A stretch of 64,000 nt of DNA from Acinetobacter sp. WCHAc010034 (GCF_001696615.3 NZ_CP032279.1:1-64000); one strand, 5' to 3'; shown: positions 35,008 to 43,633, numbered from the stretch's first letter. The notes: a model not told the origin generated them from the sequence alone. A program made the numbers and translations.

Positions 35008-35592
35008 TTAATGATCTGGAATAGAGAGCGCTTCTTTATCAATATCCATCCATGATATATAGCCGCTCGAAATATTATAGATTGCCGGAATAACTTTAAG
35101 TTCCTGCTCAAACTTGTCTTGATGAAGGTTCAGGGCAGAGCTGAGGGTTTTAGCGGTTTCCAGAGTATGATTTTCTGTAGAATCAAGCACGCTTCCATCA
35201 ACAATATGCTTGTCAATTAATGAGACAATGCTTTGCAGCGGGCCTTTCATACGCTTATGGTTATGCGCTGCTGTTACAGCGCCACAGCCGGTATGGCCAA
35301 GCACGATAATGAGCGGTGTTTTTAAAAACTGAATTGCATACTGTATGCTCCCGAAGACTGAAGTATCACAAACATTTCCCGCATTTTGAATAACAAATAA
35401 ATCGCCAAGACCGCGGTCAAAAATAATATCTGGCGATACTCTAGAATCTGAGCAGCATAAAATCACGGCATAAGGATTTTGGGCTTCAGACAGAAGCTCA
35501 AGATCATGATGCAGAATATTGTTCACTTTATTTTGAATAAATCGGCTATTTCCGTTTTTTAATACTGCGAGTGATTTTTGCCAGGTTCTCAA
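35008..35592 (-). CDS. Beta-class carbonic anhydrase
   Basis: The 194-residue enzyme shows the zinc ligands CCSDSR (Cys 47-Asp-Arg dyad) and GHTGCG (His and Cys), plus VIQNAGN. It interconverts CO2 and bicarbonate in the cytoplasm. The start is TTG 35592, preceded by GAGCAGGATTAAA; no in-frame ATG precedes the conserved part. It is a single gene. Confidence 0.92.
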   Translation of the reverse strand: MRTWQKSLAVLKNGNSRFIQNKVNNILHHDLELLSEAQNPYAVILCCSDSRVSPDIIFDRGLGDLFVIQNAGNVCDTSVFGSIQYAIQFLKTPLIIVLGHTGCGAVTAAHNHKRMKGPLQSIVSLIDKHIVDGSVLDSTENHTLETAKTLSSALNLHQDKFEQELKVIPAIYNISSGYISWMDIDKEALSIPDH

Positions 35593-36011
35593 TTTAATCC
35601 TGCTCCATGGGTTTATTCTTAAAATAGTTTGATTAATAAAATAGTGCTGTGAATATAATTTTAAATCATTAGAATATTAATTTCCTGTAGGGAAGCCGTG
35701 AAACATCCATTGTATGCCGAATAAAATGACCAGCAGAAGGACGATAAGCAGTATAATTTCTATGCGTTTGATTATTGCTATTGTTCCATTAAGGTGTATT
35801 GGTATATTTTGATTGCCTAGCTTAGCTTATCAAAATATATCAGATTGTGAAAATCTAAAAAATAATCAAGCCTTAGCGCGCTGCTGAAATAAGATGCTTT
35901 TTATGCCTATTTCATGCTTTTAAAGCTTTCAGATATTCGCTATTCTGATGCACGCAGAATATGAATAAGCAAAATTAACCAATAAAACCTCACATCAAGA
36001 ATAGGTAAACT
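35593..36011. other. Intergenic stretch without a supported gene
   Basis: A hydrophobic frame on the minus strand (about 35700-35790) lacks any start codon. The rest is AT-rich with no clear signal. Confidence 0.4.
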
Positions 36012-36404
36012 ATGATTAAAGGTAGCTGCTGCTGCGGTGCTGTTAAGTTTGAATTAACATCGGCCCCGAGCATGATGGGTACATGCCATTGTTCGCGCTG
36101 CCGTAAATTAGGCGCCAGCACACTTGTTTTCGCGGATCAAAAATCTTTCAACTTGCTGCAAGGGCAAGAGTTTATACAGAAGTATGAGCCTGCGCCGCCA
36201 TTCAGCTATGTAAGAACTTTTTGCAAGAAATGCGGGACTGCTCTGGGTGAAATTGGCTCAGAAAGTGAATCATTTCCAATTCCTGTCAACTGTTTAGATG
36301 ATGATCCGGAAATCAGAAATCAGTTCCATGTATTTGTTTCCTCAAAACCTGTTTGGTATGAAATATGTGATGCTGCCCAGCAGTTTCAGGAAAATCCAGC
36401 TTAG
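36012..36404 (+). CDS. GFA-family (glutathione-dependent formaldehyde-activating-like) protein
   Basis: The 130-residue zinc protein has the GFA cysteine pattern: GSCCCGAVKFE near residue 4, CHCSRCRKLG near residue 25, and CKKCGTALGE near residue 71. Members bind glutathione or related thiols; most have no proven enzymatic role. ATG 36012 follows AAGAATAGGTAAACT. A terminator lies 45 bp downstream, so it is a single gene. Confidence 0.9.
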   Translation: MIKGSCCCGAVKFELTSAPSMMGTCHCSRCRKLGASTLVFADQKSFNLLQGQEFIQKYEPAPPFSYVRTFCKKCGTALGEIGSESESFPIPVNCLDDDPEIRNQFHVFVSSKPVWYEICDAAQQFQENPA

Positions 36405-36448
36405 TTCGCATCCCCAAAAAATAGAATGCTTTGATTAAGCTGTTTTTG

Positions 36449-36486
36449 AGGACTGAGCCTTTAGAATACATAGCTCAGTCCTTTTC
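36449..36486 (+). terminator. Terminator after the GFA gene
   Basis: The perfect stem AGGACTGAGC/GCTCAGTCCT encloses a 14-nt loop and is followed by TTTT. Confidence 0.8.
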
Positions 36487-36744
36487 ATTTATCTCTGTTC
36501 TTTTCAAATTTCCCCGGATCTGCTTCAACTCATTCATAGGTTTGAATTTAAGTGTTTTTCAGCAGCCCATTTCTATGCAGCTCAGCCCGCAGCAGGGTGC
36601 CAGGCAGGGCATTTCAGCCTAGGGTTCGCAGGGCAATCTCTAAAGCGTTCCATCTGCAAAATAGCAAAACAAAAGCCTATACCTGAATCAGACAAAGAAT
36701 TATTCTCTATTTACTGCGGAAAAAAATAAATTGGAGAATAAAAG

Positions 36745-38082
36745 ATGTCTGCTCACTTTTTACGGCTTATTGCCGGCTCTGCCATTGCCGCGGCGCTAAC
36801 AGGATGCGCCGCACCATCCAGCTCTTCAATTATGGACGGCTATGGCCCTCAGCCTAATCTGCCTGAACCCAAAACAAGCCTGCTGCCCACAGTTAATATT
36901 GCTCCCGCCAAAGGCTGGCCTGTGGGCGTTATGCCAATACCCGCTGCAGGTTTGAAAGTGCAGGCATTTGCAAGAGGGCTTGAGCATCCGCGCTGGCTAT
37001 ATGTCTTGCCTAATGGCGATGTGCTGGTGGCCGAAACCGATGCGCCGCCTAAGCCAGATGACAGCAAGGGGCTGAAAGGAAAAATCGCTAAGCTGGTGAT
37101 GAAGCGGGCAGGGTCATCGCATCCGAGCGCCAACCGCATCAGCCTGCTCCGCGATACCAATGGTGATGGCGTGGCTGACCAGAAAACCGCGTTTCTGCAA
37201 AATCTAAATTCTCCATTCGGCATGGCGCTGGCGGGAAATATGCTGTACGTGGCCAATACTGACGCTTTAATGCGCTTTCCTTATCAGGATGGCGCAGCTC
37301 AGATTAACGCAAGCGGAATCAAAGTATTGGACTTGCCGGCCGGTGCGCTAAACCATCATTGGACCAAAAACGTCATTGCCAACCCTGCGGGCACGAAGCT
37401 TTATATCACTGTAGGCTCAAACAGCAATGTGGCCGAAAATGGCTTTGACAAAGAAGCCGGCCGCGCGCTGATTATGGAATTTGATATCGCCAGCGGCAAG
37501 GCGCGGCCATTTGCGGCGGGGCTGCGCAATCCTAATGGCATGGGCTGGCAGCCTCAGAGCGGCGCGCTCTGGACAGTGGTGAATGAGCGCGATGAGCTTG
37601 GCAATGACTTGGTGCCTGATTACATGACTTCTGTCAAAGACGACGCTTTCTATGGCTGGCCGTACAGTTACTATGGGCAGCATGTGGACACGCGGGTGGA
37701 ACCGCAAAACCCTGAACTGGTCGCGCGCGCGATTAAGCCCGATTATGCGCTGGGCAACCATACAGCATCGTTAGGCTTGGTATTTTATGCTGCCGAATTA
37801 ATGCCTCAATACCGCGGCGGTGCGCTGATTGGCCAGCATGGCTCATGGAACCGCAAGCCGCATAGCGGCTATAAAGTCATTTTTGTGCCATTTAGAAATG
37901 GCCAGCCTTCCGGTACGCCGCAAGATGTCTTGACCGGCTTTCTGAGTGATCAAGGTGATGCGTTTGGGCGGCCTGTTGGTGTCGCGGTTGATTTTTCAGG
38001 GGCTATTTTGGTCGCCGATGATGTCGGGGATATTATTTGGCGCGTATCCCCGTTGGCGCAGAAACTTATGAAAGCCAAATGA
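36745..38082 (+). CDS. L-sorbosone/PQQ-type sugar dehydrogenase-like lipoprotein
   Basis: The 445-residue precursor has a lipobox ALTGC (Cys 22). The body is a six-bladed beta propeller of the soluble glucose/sorbosone dehydrogenase type: [57 protein letters not shown], and [14 protein letters not shown]. Members oxidise sugars with PQQ in the periplasm; the substrate here is unknown. Strong TTGGAGAATAAAAG precedes the ATG. It is a single gene. Confidence 0.88.
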   Translation: MSAHFLRLIAGSAIAAALTGCAAPSSSSIMDGYGPQPNLPEPKTSLLPTVNIAPAKGWPVGVMPIPAAGLKVQAFARGLEHPRWLYVLPNGDVLVAETDAPPKPDDSKGLKGKIAKLVMKRAGSSHPSANRISLLRDTNGDGVADQKTAFLQNLNSPFGMALAGNMLYVANTDALMRFPYQDGAAQINASGIKVLDLPAGALNHHWTKNVIANPAGTKLYITVGSNSNVAENGFDKEAGRALIMEFDIASGKARPFAAGLRNPNGMGWQPQSGALWTVVNERDELGNDLVPDYMTSVKDDAFYGWPYSYYGQHVDTRVEPQNPELVARAIKPDYALGNHTASLGLVFYAAELMPQYRGGALIGQHGSWNRKPHSGYKVIFVPFRNGQPSGTPQDVLTGFLSDQGDAFGRPVGVAVDFSGAILVADDVGDIIWRVSPLAQKLMKAK

Positions 38083-38189
38083 ATAAAGTAGCAAGGAAGT
38101 GATTTTTAAAGCTCAATGTTTATGTTGTGCCGTATTTCTTTGAATAAAGCGATAAAACTGTAACCGCTTATACAGCTTAAATTCTAGCA

Positions 38190-38318
38190 ATAAAAAAACC
38201 CCGGCATCCTGCCGGGGTTTTCCGTATCGGTTCGCTCGGTATAGCTCCTGCCGTACCTTACTGTCCTTGTGCGTTTCTGTATTTTTATTCTTATCTGGAG
38301 CATCCTGCTCTCTATGTC
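38190..38318 (-). ncRNA. Candidate small RNA, about 125 nt
   Basis: On the minus strand a -10 TATTAT (38322-38327) is followed by about 125 nt without a coding frame and then by a very strong terminator. Inside, GAGCA-GGA-TGCTC forms a hairpin. The sequence between promoter and terminator is richer in GC than its flanks. No -35 was found. It may belong to one of the multi-copy Acinetobacter sRNA groups, but this was not checked. Confidence 0.55.
38192..38220 (-). terminator. Strong terminator of the candidate sRNA
   Basis: The perfect 8-bp stem CCCCGGCA/TGCCGGGG is flanked by seven A on the left (U-run on the minus strand) and TTTT on the right. Confidence 0.85.
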
Positions 38319-38533
38319 CCCATAATAGGAAATTGCAGAGGGGCAGCATAGACGCAAAGGGCTTGAATCTGTGTGCGCCTAGGCGTACAAGGCCGCTTAA
38401 AATTAACCCAAGGTTTATCCGCAGAAATTGGGGATTATTTCTGCAGCGTGGCAATTGATGATATTTTAGGAAAAGATATTTTTGGTTGATAAGTAATCTA
38501 GCTTATTGGCGATAAGTATCAGAACTGATCATG

Positions 38534-38565
38534 AAAAATCCGACTTGTTTCTGAGTCGGATTTTT
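38534..38565. terminator. Orphan bidirectional terminator
   Basis: The perfect 12-bp stem AAAAATCCGACT/AGTCGGATTTTT with an 8-nt loop has no gene ending near it on either strand. Confidence 0.65.
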
Positions 38566-38725
38566 GCTGTTTTTTTAGGACGGTCGAAAATTTTTAATCA
38601 CATGAAAAAAGCATTTTTCTGATGAATTTTGCATAGCGCCCATTAGGTTAAATGTAGGATTCAAAACTCTTTCAAAGACTGGGTATAGCTGTAATACTTA
38701 TTAAGCAGATAAGAGAATTAATTTA

Positions 38726-39451
38726 ATGAAATACTCAAAAGAAAAAATAGTAAAATCCTTATTACTTGCTCCGTTGCCATTGCTTTTCTTTGCGGCATTA
38801 TTTTTTATTATAATGAATCGTGAATACAGCCTATATTCAATTTTGGTGGTTTTTGCAGGGCATGTTCTTGTTTACTTAGCTTATTGTATTTTGACTGTAC
38901 CTTTCAGCTTAATGTTCTCAATTCTTTTAAATCGTTATAGCCTTCTTAATTTGCTGAGCATCTGTATTAGTTCTTTAATTATTGCTGTGCCATTTTTTAT
39001 TCTTTTTGAATGGAGTCATACAGGAGAAGTTTCTCAAGAATGGTGGAAGATGTATACCAATACTTGGACTATTCTTATGGCTCTAATTCCTGGCTTGTGT
39101 TATTGGTTATTTTTAACTGATTCCAAAGTTAAAGAATTATTTATGAAAAAAATAATCTATTTTAATTGTTTAGCACTTATTTTGACTTATATATCTTTGT
39201 TTTATCAAAAATATATATTAATTGACCGCATAGCAGTAGATAAGCTTGAAAAAGTTGAAGTTATAGCAGGGGGATTTCCTTTGCAGTTTCTGGCAGATGG
39301 TGAAACATCTCCAGGCGGCAGCATAAGTATAGATCCTTTATCTATTATTGTAGGTTTGGATCAATTTATTTTTTTAGATTTTATTTTTGATTATTTATTT
39401 TGGCTTGGCTGCCTTTCAGCTTGGCTTGTTATTTATTTTTTCGGAAGGTAA
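38726..39451 (+). CDS. Multi-span membrane protein of unknown function
   Basis: The 241-residue AT-rich gene encodes about six hydrophobic helices (for example PLPLLFFAALFFIIM, VPFFILFEW, LIPGLCYWLFL, IIYFNCLALILTYISLFY) and a polar loop of about 50 residues before the last helix. Base composition is clearly lower in GC than the sugar-dehydrogenase gene before it, suggesting transfer. The next gene starts 7 bp downstream, so they form a pair. No family is recognised. Confidence 0.65.
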   Translation: MKYSKEKIVKSLLLAPLPLLFFAALFFIIMNREYSLYSILVVFAGHVLVYLAYCILTVPFSLMFSILLNRYSLLNLLSICISSLIIAVPFFILFEWSHTGEVSQEWWKMYTNTWTILMALIPGLCYWLFLTDSKVKELFMKKIIYFNCLALILTYISLFYQKYILIDRIAVDKLEKVEVIAGGFPLQFLADGETSPGGSISIDPLSIIVGLDQFIFLDFIFDYLFWLGCLSAWLVIYFFGR

Positions 39452-39458
39452 AAGTGAA

Positions 39459-39917
39459 ATGGTAAGGTCTAGAATATTTATAACAATAGGAATCTTGCTT
39501 ATAAGCCTATGCTTGTTTCTAGCTTTTAGTTCATATAAACAAAAGTCTATCTATGATAAAGAAATGGCTGCACAAACAACGGTTTTTTTCTTAAACTCAC
39601 TTTCCAAAGGCGATTCAAAATCAGCACTGAAACACGTTTGGCCGGATGAGCAATTACATGTACAAAGTCCTGAAAGAATCCGCGTTTTTAAAGGCTCAAA
39701 AATTCTAGAAGTGATAAAAATTGACTACGACTCAGCAAAATATAAACCTGAATATTATCAACAGTTCTATAAAATTATTTCAATCATGATAAGGCTAAAA
39801 ATAGTGCATACGGATGATGCGGGCAATCCGCCTGGAAACTATATTTTCTTTATTAATGTTGTGCAAAAGAATCCTGGATCTAATTGGCTTATTACCGAAT
39901 TAGGCAGTGGGCCTTAA
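39459..39917 (+). CDS. Membrane-anchored protein of unknown function
   Basis: The open frame starts at 39387, but ATG 39459 has a good GGAAGGTAAAAGTGA site and gives 152 residues. One N-terminal helix (IFITIGILLISLCLFLAF) anchors an outer domain with mixed helix and strand and an NTF2/lumazine-like spacing (TVFFLNSLSKGDSKSALKHV). It is probably co-transcribed with the membrane protein at 38726 and equally AT-rich. No family is assigned. Confidence 0.6.
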   Translation: MVRSRIFITIGILLISLCLFLAFSSYKQKSIYDKEMAAQTTVFFLNSLSKGDSKSALKHVWPDEQLHVQSPERIRVFKGSKILEVIKIDYDSAKYKPEYYQQFYKIISIMIRLKIVHTDDAGNPPGNYIFFINVVQKNPGSNWLITELGSGP

Positions 39918-39928
39918 AATAATAATTA

Positions 39929-40031
39929 ACCTGAGTTCGATGAAATAAGTTTAATTTGTAATCATGTTTTTGAAAGTAGGCTTATTGGGATTTAAACAAT
40001 AAGCTACGACTGCCGCCATGATATTCACCAT
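39929..40031 (-). mobile_element. Truncated end of a second IS982-family element
   Basis: The end ACCTGAGTTCGA at 39929 is identical to the terminus of the intact IS982 element at 6260. Reading inward on the minus strand, 26 codons (MVNIMAAVVAYCL, NPNKPTFKNMITN) match the transposase C-terminus at the protein level. Homology stops abruptly at 40031. Nucleotide divergence shows it is a different IS982 member, not a fragment of the first. Confidence 0.85.
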
Positions 40032-40491
40032 TTTAGACAGAGCATCTAAGCAAGCTATTAGTATCCAAATTTGTGAAGAATATAGCCGGTTGTTACAAGA
40101 GAAAAACCAAAAATATAAGTGCATGATTGAATTGAAATTGCAATATGTTCTAAACAACTTAGCAGATAAAGAAGCTCTTGAAAGCTATCGGGCGGATGTT
40201 CCGAATATTGATAAAATTCATCAAAGTTTAGAAATTTATGCCTGTGCTGAGATTGTAAGAGTTTTCGAGAAAGAAACAAATGTGGGGTATGTCTTCAATG
40301 AAATGGAAGGTAGTAAGTATCAGGTATTTGGATTAAAGGAGTTTGAAAAAAACCTCTTAGCGTCACCTAATCAAGATCGTAGCTTTGAGTATGCTTCTAT
40401 TATTATGCAGTCAGAGATTAGAAAGCTAAGTCGTAACTTACTTTCCTTTCTTCAGGTTGTCGCTAATGTGCTTTTATGGCAAAATAGCTAG
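40018..40491 (+). CDS. 5'-truncated gene fused to an IS982 end
   Basis: The frame starts at ATG 40018, but the first five codons are antisense to the IS remnant; native sequence begins near LDRASKQAISIQIC. The rest is helical and charged (SRLLQEKNQKYKCMIELKLQ, EYASIIMQSEIRKLSRNLL). The true N-terminus was probably removed by an IS-linked deletion. No family is recognised, and expression would depend on a new start. Confidence 0.5.
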   Translation: MIFTILDRASKQAISIQICEEYSRLLQEKNQKYKCMIELKLQYVLNNLADKEALESYRADVPNIDKIHQSLEIYACAEIVRVFEKETNVGYVFNEMEGSKYQVFGLKEFEKNLLASPNQDRSFEYASIIMQSEIRKLSRNLLSFLQVVANVLLWQNS

Positions 40492-40516
40492 GTGTTATTT
40501 TTGTAAACTATTAATT

Positions 40517-41101
40517 ATGAAAAGAATTTATCCGCTAATTATTTCACTTTTAACATTAACGGCATGTTCGAATAAATCCATAAATGCCACTGTTACGGCA
40601 CAAGCAGAGTTCGATAAAAAGCAAACTGAAATTGAAAAAAATATTGCTGAGCAAGCAGAACAAGACCGAACGAAATTTGAATTCCCTGCGGTGGACTACA
40701 CCTCTCCAGTAGCAAAAGTTGACCTGAACAATGATGAAGAAATTGTCGCTTCAGTTGGCTTGCCTGTTGTTCAAAAAGAGTCTGGTGTTAACCGAAACGG
40801 TGAGCCAATGACAACGTATTACTTCAGTGAGGATCAACGTAATGGTTTGGAACTGAGTTTAAGCCGTGAATTTGTAGATGTAGCATGGAAGTATGATGCT
40901 GGTAATACGCAAAAAGCTTATGCCGTATTTGACGATGGCCAACGTATCACCAGAGCTTTATTGGGTGGAGAAATCGGAGCTGCTATATATTCAAGTATAA
41001 TTAAGGGTTCGGATATAGATGCAATTTCTTTTGAGGATGGTACAAACGTTAATCATGCACGATGTGGCGAGTCTATGTGTCGTTATCAGGTGGTGAGATA
41101 A
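40517..41101 (+). CDS. Lipoprotein of unknown function
   Basis: The 194-residue precursor starts MKRIYPLIISLLTLTACSNK with lipobox LTAC. A coiled-coil-like stretch (FDKKQTEIEKNIAEQAEQD) precedes a beta-rich domain with GLPVVQKESGVNRNGEP and a C-terminal Cys pair (ARCGESMCRYQ). The frame is open upstream to 40457 inside the previous gene, but the lipoprotein signal sets the start at 40517. AT-rich, accessory. Confidence 0.7.
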   Translation: MKRIYPLIISLLTLTACSNKSINATVTAQAEFDKKQTEIEKNIAEQAEQDRTKFEFPAVDYTSPVAKVDLNNDEEIVASVGLPVVQKESGVNRNGEPMTTYYFSEDQRNGLELSLSREFVDVAWKYDAGNTQKAYAVFDDGQRITRALLGGEIGAAIYSSIIKGSDIDAISFEDGTNVNHARCGESMCRYQVVR

Positions 41102-41366
41102 GTAATGACCGAGACTAAAAAGGAAAATAAAAATTAAAATCTGGGCATATCGAATTAATTTTTATTTTTGATGGAGAAGAGCCCCATTGCCTGAACCGTC
41201 AAGCCCTGAGCAATAGGCAGGTGATGAGCGCTTTGAAGGCGGTTACTGGCAATTGGTTGATATTGATACTTCTAAGGTTAATGGCGTTGCATTGCTTTCT
41301 GTATAAGCAGCACTTGGATCATTAAGTAAAAAAAGCCCTGCTATTTTCGCAGGGCTTTTTTATGTC
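41102..41366. other. Intergenic stretch with a possible gene remnant
   Basis: About 41218-41306 reads DERFEGGYWQLVDIDTSK then VNGVALLSV and a stop, without a start; it may be the tail of a lost gene. Nothing else is seen before the terminator. Confidence 0.3.
41329..41361. terminator. Bidirectional terminator
   Basis: The stem AAAAGCCCTGC/GCAGGGCTTTT with a 7-nt loop and a T-run lies just after the minus-strand gene that ends at 41367. Confidence 0.85.
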
Positions 41367-41591
41367 TCACTGAATTTCAAAGTAATGTTTTTTGGTGACC
41401 ATTCTTATTTCCACACCTTGATAGTATCTGACCAGAGGGTCATTCACATCTTTGGTGACTTGATCAGAAAACTTTTCATCTTTCATTAATTTAGAGTAGG
41501 TCATATAGCCAATAATCATTAAGTTCGGGCTGTTTCCAGCTTCTTTGAAGTCTTCAAGCTTTTTATTCATTTCTTTAACGCTGATACCCAT
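41367..41591 (-). CDS. Small hypothetical protein at the prophage edge
   Basis: The 74-residue, charged product (MGISVKEMNKKLEDFKEAG at the start, VEIRMVTKKHYFEIQ at the end) has no signal or membrane helix and no recognised family. The strong terminator next to its stop supports expression. It may be a phage accessory gene or chromosomal. Confidence 0.5.
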   Translation of the reverse strand: MGISVKEMNKKLEDFKEAGNSPNLMIIGYMTYSKLMKDEKFSDQVTKDVNDPLVRYYQGVEIRMVTKKHYFEIQ

Positions 41592-41715
41592 TTGAAATTA
41601 CTACCCGCAAGTTATTTTTTTCTGTATAACAGAAAAATATGACGATTTTATTTTGATTGAGATTTTCATATCTAATTGGAACATTAGACAAAGTATTCTA
41701 CTTTAGTTGATTGCT

Positions 41716-41789
41716 TTGGAACTCACCACATTTCACTATTTTTCATCTTTCTAAAATTGATGTGCAGGCTAGACCGTACATCGAAAGAA
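41716..41789 (+). promoter_or_regulatory. TTGGAAC box (module J) before the leader ORF
   Basis: TTGGAAC at 41716-41722 lies 74 nt upstream of the leader-ORF ATG at 41790. A second TTGGAAC occurs at 41676. No hairpin with a U-run precedes this start. Confidence 0.4.
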
Positions 41790-41909
41790 ATGCAAGCATT
41801 CACACTCGTGCAAATCATTTTGCCTGCACTCAAATTCTTTAAGAGTGTGGGAGTGTTTAAAAATGAACATGATGACAGCCTTAAGTTTACGCGCCATGAT
41901 CTCAAATGA
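41790..41909 (+). CDS. 39-residue leader ORF overlapping the rha start
   Basis: ATG 41790 follows TCGAAAGAA and encodes MQAFTLVQIILPALKFFKSV plus a polar tail. It overlaps the first 47 bp of the rha-like gene in another frame. In P1-like phages a short icd-type ORF overlaps the antirepressor gene and couples its translation; the same layout is seen here. The sequence around it (CACACTC... GAGTGTG, GTGCA...TGCAC) can fold. The TTGGAAC box 74 nt upstream supports the start. Confidence 0.45.
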   Translation: MQAFTLVQIILPALKFFKSVGVFKNEHDDSLKFTRHDLK

Positions 41910-42372
41910 GGATGGGGAGCCAAAAACGACAAGTTATGCAGTCGCAGAGGCATTTGGTAAACGCCACTCGGATGTACTTAAAGCGATTAAAAATATGCGG
42001 TGTTCAGAACTTTTTGCAAAACGCAATTTTTCGCTTTGCTTTGAAATCAGTGAGTTACAGAATGGAAAGCCTTTGAAGTTTTACCAGATGACCAAAGACG
42101 GCTGGATGTTTCTAGTAATGGGCTTTACTGGTGAGAAAGCAGATTTAATCAAAGAGCAATTTATTGAAGCCTTCAATTGGATGGCGACCCAGCTTAGCCA
42201 GGCTTTTCAATCCAAATGGGCGCGATACAATCAGGTCAGTCTTGAATACAAGGTCAGAAAAGAAGAAGTCAGCAGCCAGGCCCGGGGAATGCGAATGTGG
42301 CGGGATGATAAGCTTATTTACGAAAATGAAATTATTCAGCTGGAAGTCAGCCTGCAGCCGCAGTTACTGTAA
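41863..42372 (+). CDS. rha: Rha-family phage regulatory protein
   Basis: The 169-residue protein has the Rha/antirepressor N-terminal domain at about residues 15-105: TTSYAVAEAFGKRHSDVLKA, then FYQMTKDGWMFLVMGFTGEK. Rha proteins interfere with phage growth control in hosts lacking certain functions. The C-terminal half is charged and specific to this phage. ATG 41863 has GGGAGTG upstream; the frame opens at 41845. It marks the visible left edge of the prophage. Confidence 0.85.
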   Translation: MNMMTALSLRAMISNEDGEPKTTSYAVAEAFGKRHSDVLKAIKNMRCSELFAKRNFSLCFEISELQNGKPLKFYQMTKDGWMFLVMGFTGEKADLIKEQFIEAFNWMATQLSQAFQSKWARYNQVSLEYKVRKEEVSSQARGMRMWRDDKLIYENEIIQLEVSLQPQLL

Positions 42373-42378
42373 TGTTCA

Positions 42379-42448
42379 TTGGAACTTCTAGAAACCGGCA
42401 CTTTAGATCAATGCAAAAATTGCCTTATCAATAGATAGGGCATTTTTT
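42379..42448 (+). promoter_or_regulatory. TTGGAAC box and start-abutting hairpin (module A)
   Basis: TTGGAAC (42379) is 70 nt before ATG 42449. The hairpin GCCTTATC-AATA-GATAGGGC (42422-42441) holds AGGG in its 3' arm and is followed by TTTTTTATG, so terminator-like U-run and start codon touch. Confidence 0.6.
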
Positions 42449-42964
42449 ATGGGCAATCTCAACCTTACGGCGCTTACAGACAAATCGCCGTATATCCAGA
42501 AGATCAAGGCAGCTTTGGAAAAGGCAGCGGGTCAAAGCATCCCACTTGTTGAAACAGCTAAAGTGCAGCGCAAAGGCGGCGTCAGTGTTGTGCCGGCGGT
42601 ATTCATGTTTGCTGGCGGGCAGGAATTGACGCTGTATATCCGGGCAAGCGCAGACGTATTCAAAGCAGCGCTGAACGGCAAGGAAATCGTCCTGTCCGGT
42701 GACTTCAGTGATGACTATAAGCAGACTTTCGATAACGCCGTATCCGGCGCTGCGCAGCTGATCCGCACTGCACAGCCGAAGATTGAGCAGCAGAATAAAA
42801 AAGATAAGGTGAATATTCCACGGCGCCCATCGAATAGCGTTCCTCAGCAGCTGGAAGAAAAGCGCGAAGAGGAAACCAAGCTGGATCAGGACATTTTAGA
42901 TAGTACGGCCCGGCGGGATCAGCTGCTTCAGCAGTTAGAACAGACAAAAACACAGTCTGCCTAA
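42449..42964 (+). CDS. Phage DarA_N-like protein, copy 1 (tentative)
   Basis: The 171-residue protein has a central segment FMFAGGQELTLYIRASAD... and LNGKEIVLSGDFSDDY that parallels part of the protein at 55663 (TYSFEDGQSITILFHHPD, then ILMNNRDVTGAI). A Gln/Glu/Lys-rich coiled coil fills the last 60 residues. The shared domain recalls the P1 DarA N-terminal family of head-injected antirestriction proteins, a tentative assignment by eye. It stands alone between two module signals, with cargo following. Confidence 0.5.
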   Translation: MGNLNLTALTDKSPYIQKIKAALEKAAGQSIPLVETAKVQRKGGVSVVPAVFMFAGGQELTLYIRASADVFKAALNGKEIVLSGDFSDDYKQTFDNAVSGAAQLIRTAQPKIEQQNKKDKVNIPRRPSNSVPQQLEEKREEETKLDQDILDSTARRDQLLQQLEQTKTQSA

Positions 42965-43070
42965 TTATTTGGCTATGTGGAATAAGTAGTGAAATCTGAG
43001 TTTTAAGAATAGTCTGTGTTTCGGAATAACGTGTGTAATTGTAAAAGGCAATCTTTAGAAGGAAATTAGC

Positions 43071-43292
43071 ATGGCAGGTGTTGGAACATTTGAGAAGTGT
43101 CGAAAGCAAATTGAAAGCGGTATAAAAAGACGGCTAAAAGAAGGTCATAATTATATTGCGCTAGATTTGCCATACTTCACAAAAAGTGAGCAATCAGAAA
43201 CGGATACTTATTTAAAGCAACTTGAAGAAAGAGGATTTAAGGTTGAAATATCCCATATGGATTCATCCAAGTATGGGAAAGTATATTGGTAA
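43071..43292 (+). CDS. Small hypothetical protein
   Basis: The 73-residue product (MAGVGTFEKCRKQIESGIKR) follows a good GAAGGAAATTAGC site. It is basic, then alternates strand and helix (YIALDLPYFTKSEQSETD, GFKVEISHMDSSKYGKVYW). No family is recognised; similar small proteins occur as phage accessory genes. Confidence 0.6.
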   Translation: MAGVGTFEKCRKQIESGIKRRLKEGHNYIALDLPYFTKSEQSETDTYLKQLEERGFKVEISHMDSSKYGKVYW

Positions 43293-43314
43293 ATCATTTC
43301 GTGTAGATTGATTA

Positions 43315-43350
43315 CCCCCCATAGAAAATAAGCGTCCAACTTTCGGGGGG
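43315..43350. other. Possible IS3-family end remnant
   Basis: CCCCCC (43315) and GGGGGG (43345) bracket AAGCGTCCAACTTTC and are followed by AGTTCAA. GTCCAACTTT...GGGGG...AGTTCA is typical of IS3-group ends. No transposase is left. Confidence 0.3.
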
Positions 43351-43472
43351 AGTTCAATGAAGGGCTTTTTGAGCCGGTTTTTCTTCCCGAATGGTTAAAC
43401 TGCCTGTTTAGCAGTACTAATCAAATTTGTGGAACTTTGGTCAAAGAGTAGGCGTGGAACGTGAATAATCAC

Positions 43473-43505
43473 AAAAAAGCCCAATCGGGTGTGATTGGGC
43501 TTTTT
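43473..43505 (+). terminator. Rho-independent terminator
   Basis: The perfect stem AAAAGCCCAATC/GATTGGGCTTTT encloses GGGTGT and is followed by a T. Confidence 0.8.
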
Positions 43506-43633
43506 GCTACACATAAATCAATGATTTATATGAGATAAAATAAAGCATTTCGTATAAGGTGTATTATGTTAATTGTAGAAAAAATATAAAATGGTTAATC
43601 TATTATTACTAAGTCTATTGGTACTGGATAATA

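Noticed and set aside
35700..35790. Hydrophobic minus-strand frame resembling a small membrane protein
   Set aside because: The frame has no ATG, GTG or TTG start before its upstream stop codons and no ribosome site.
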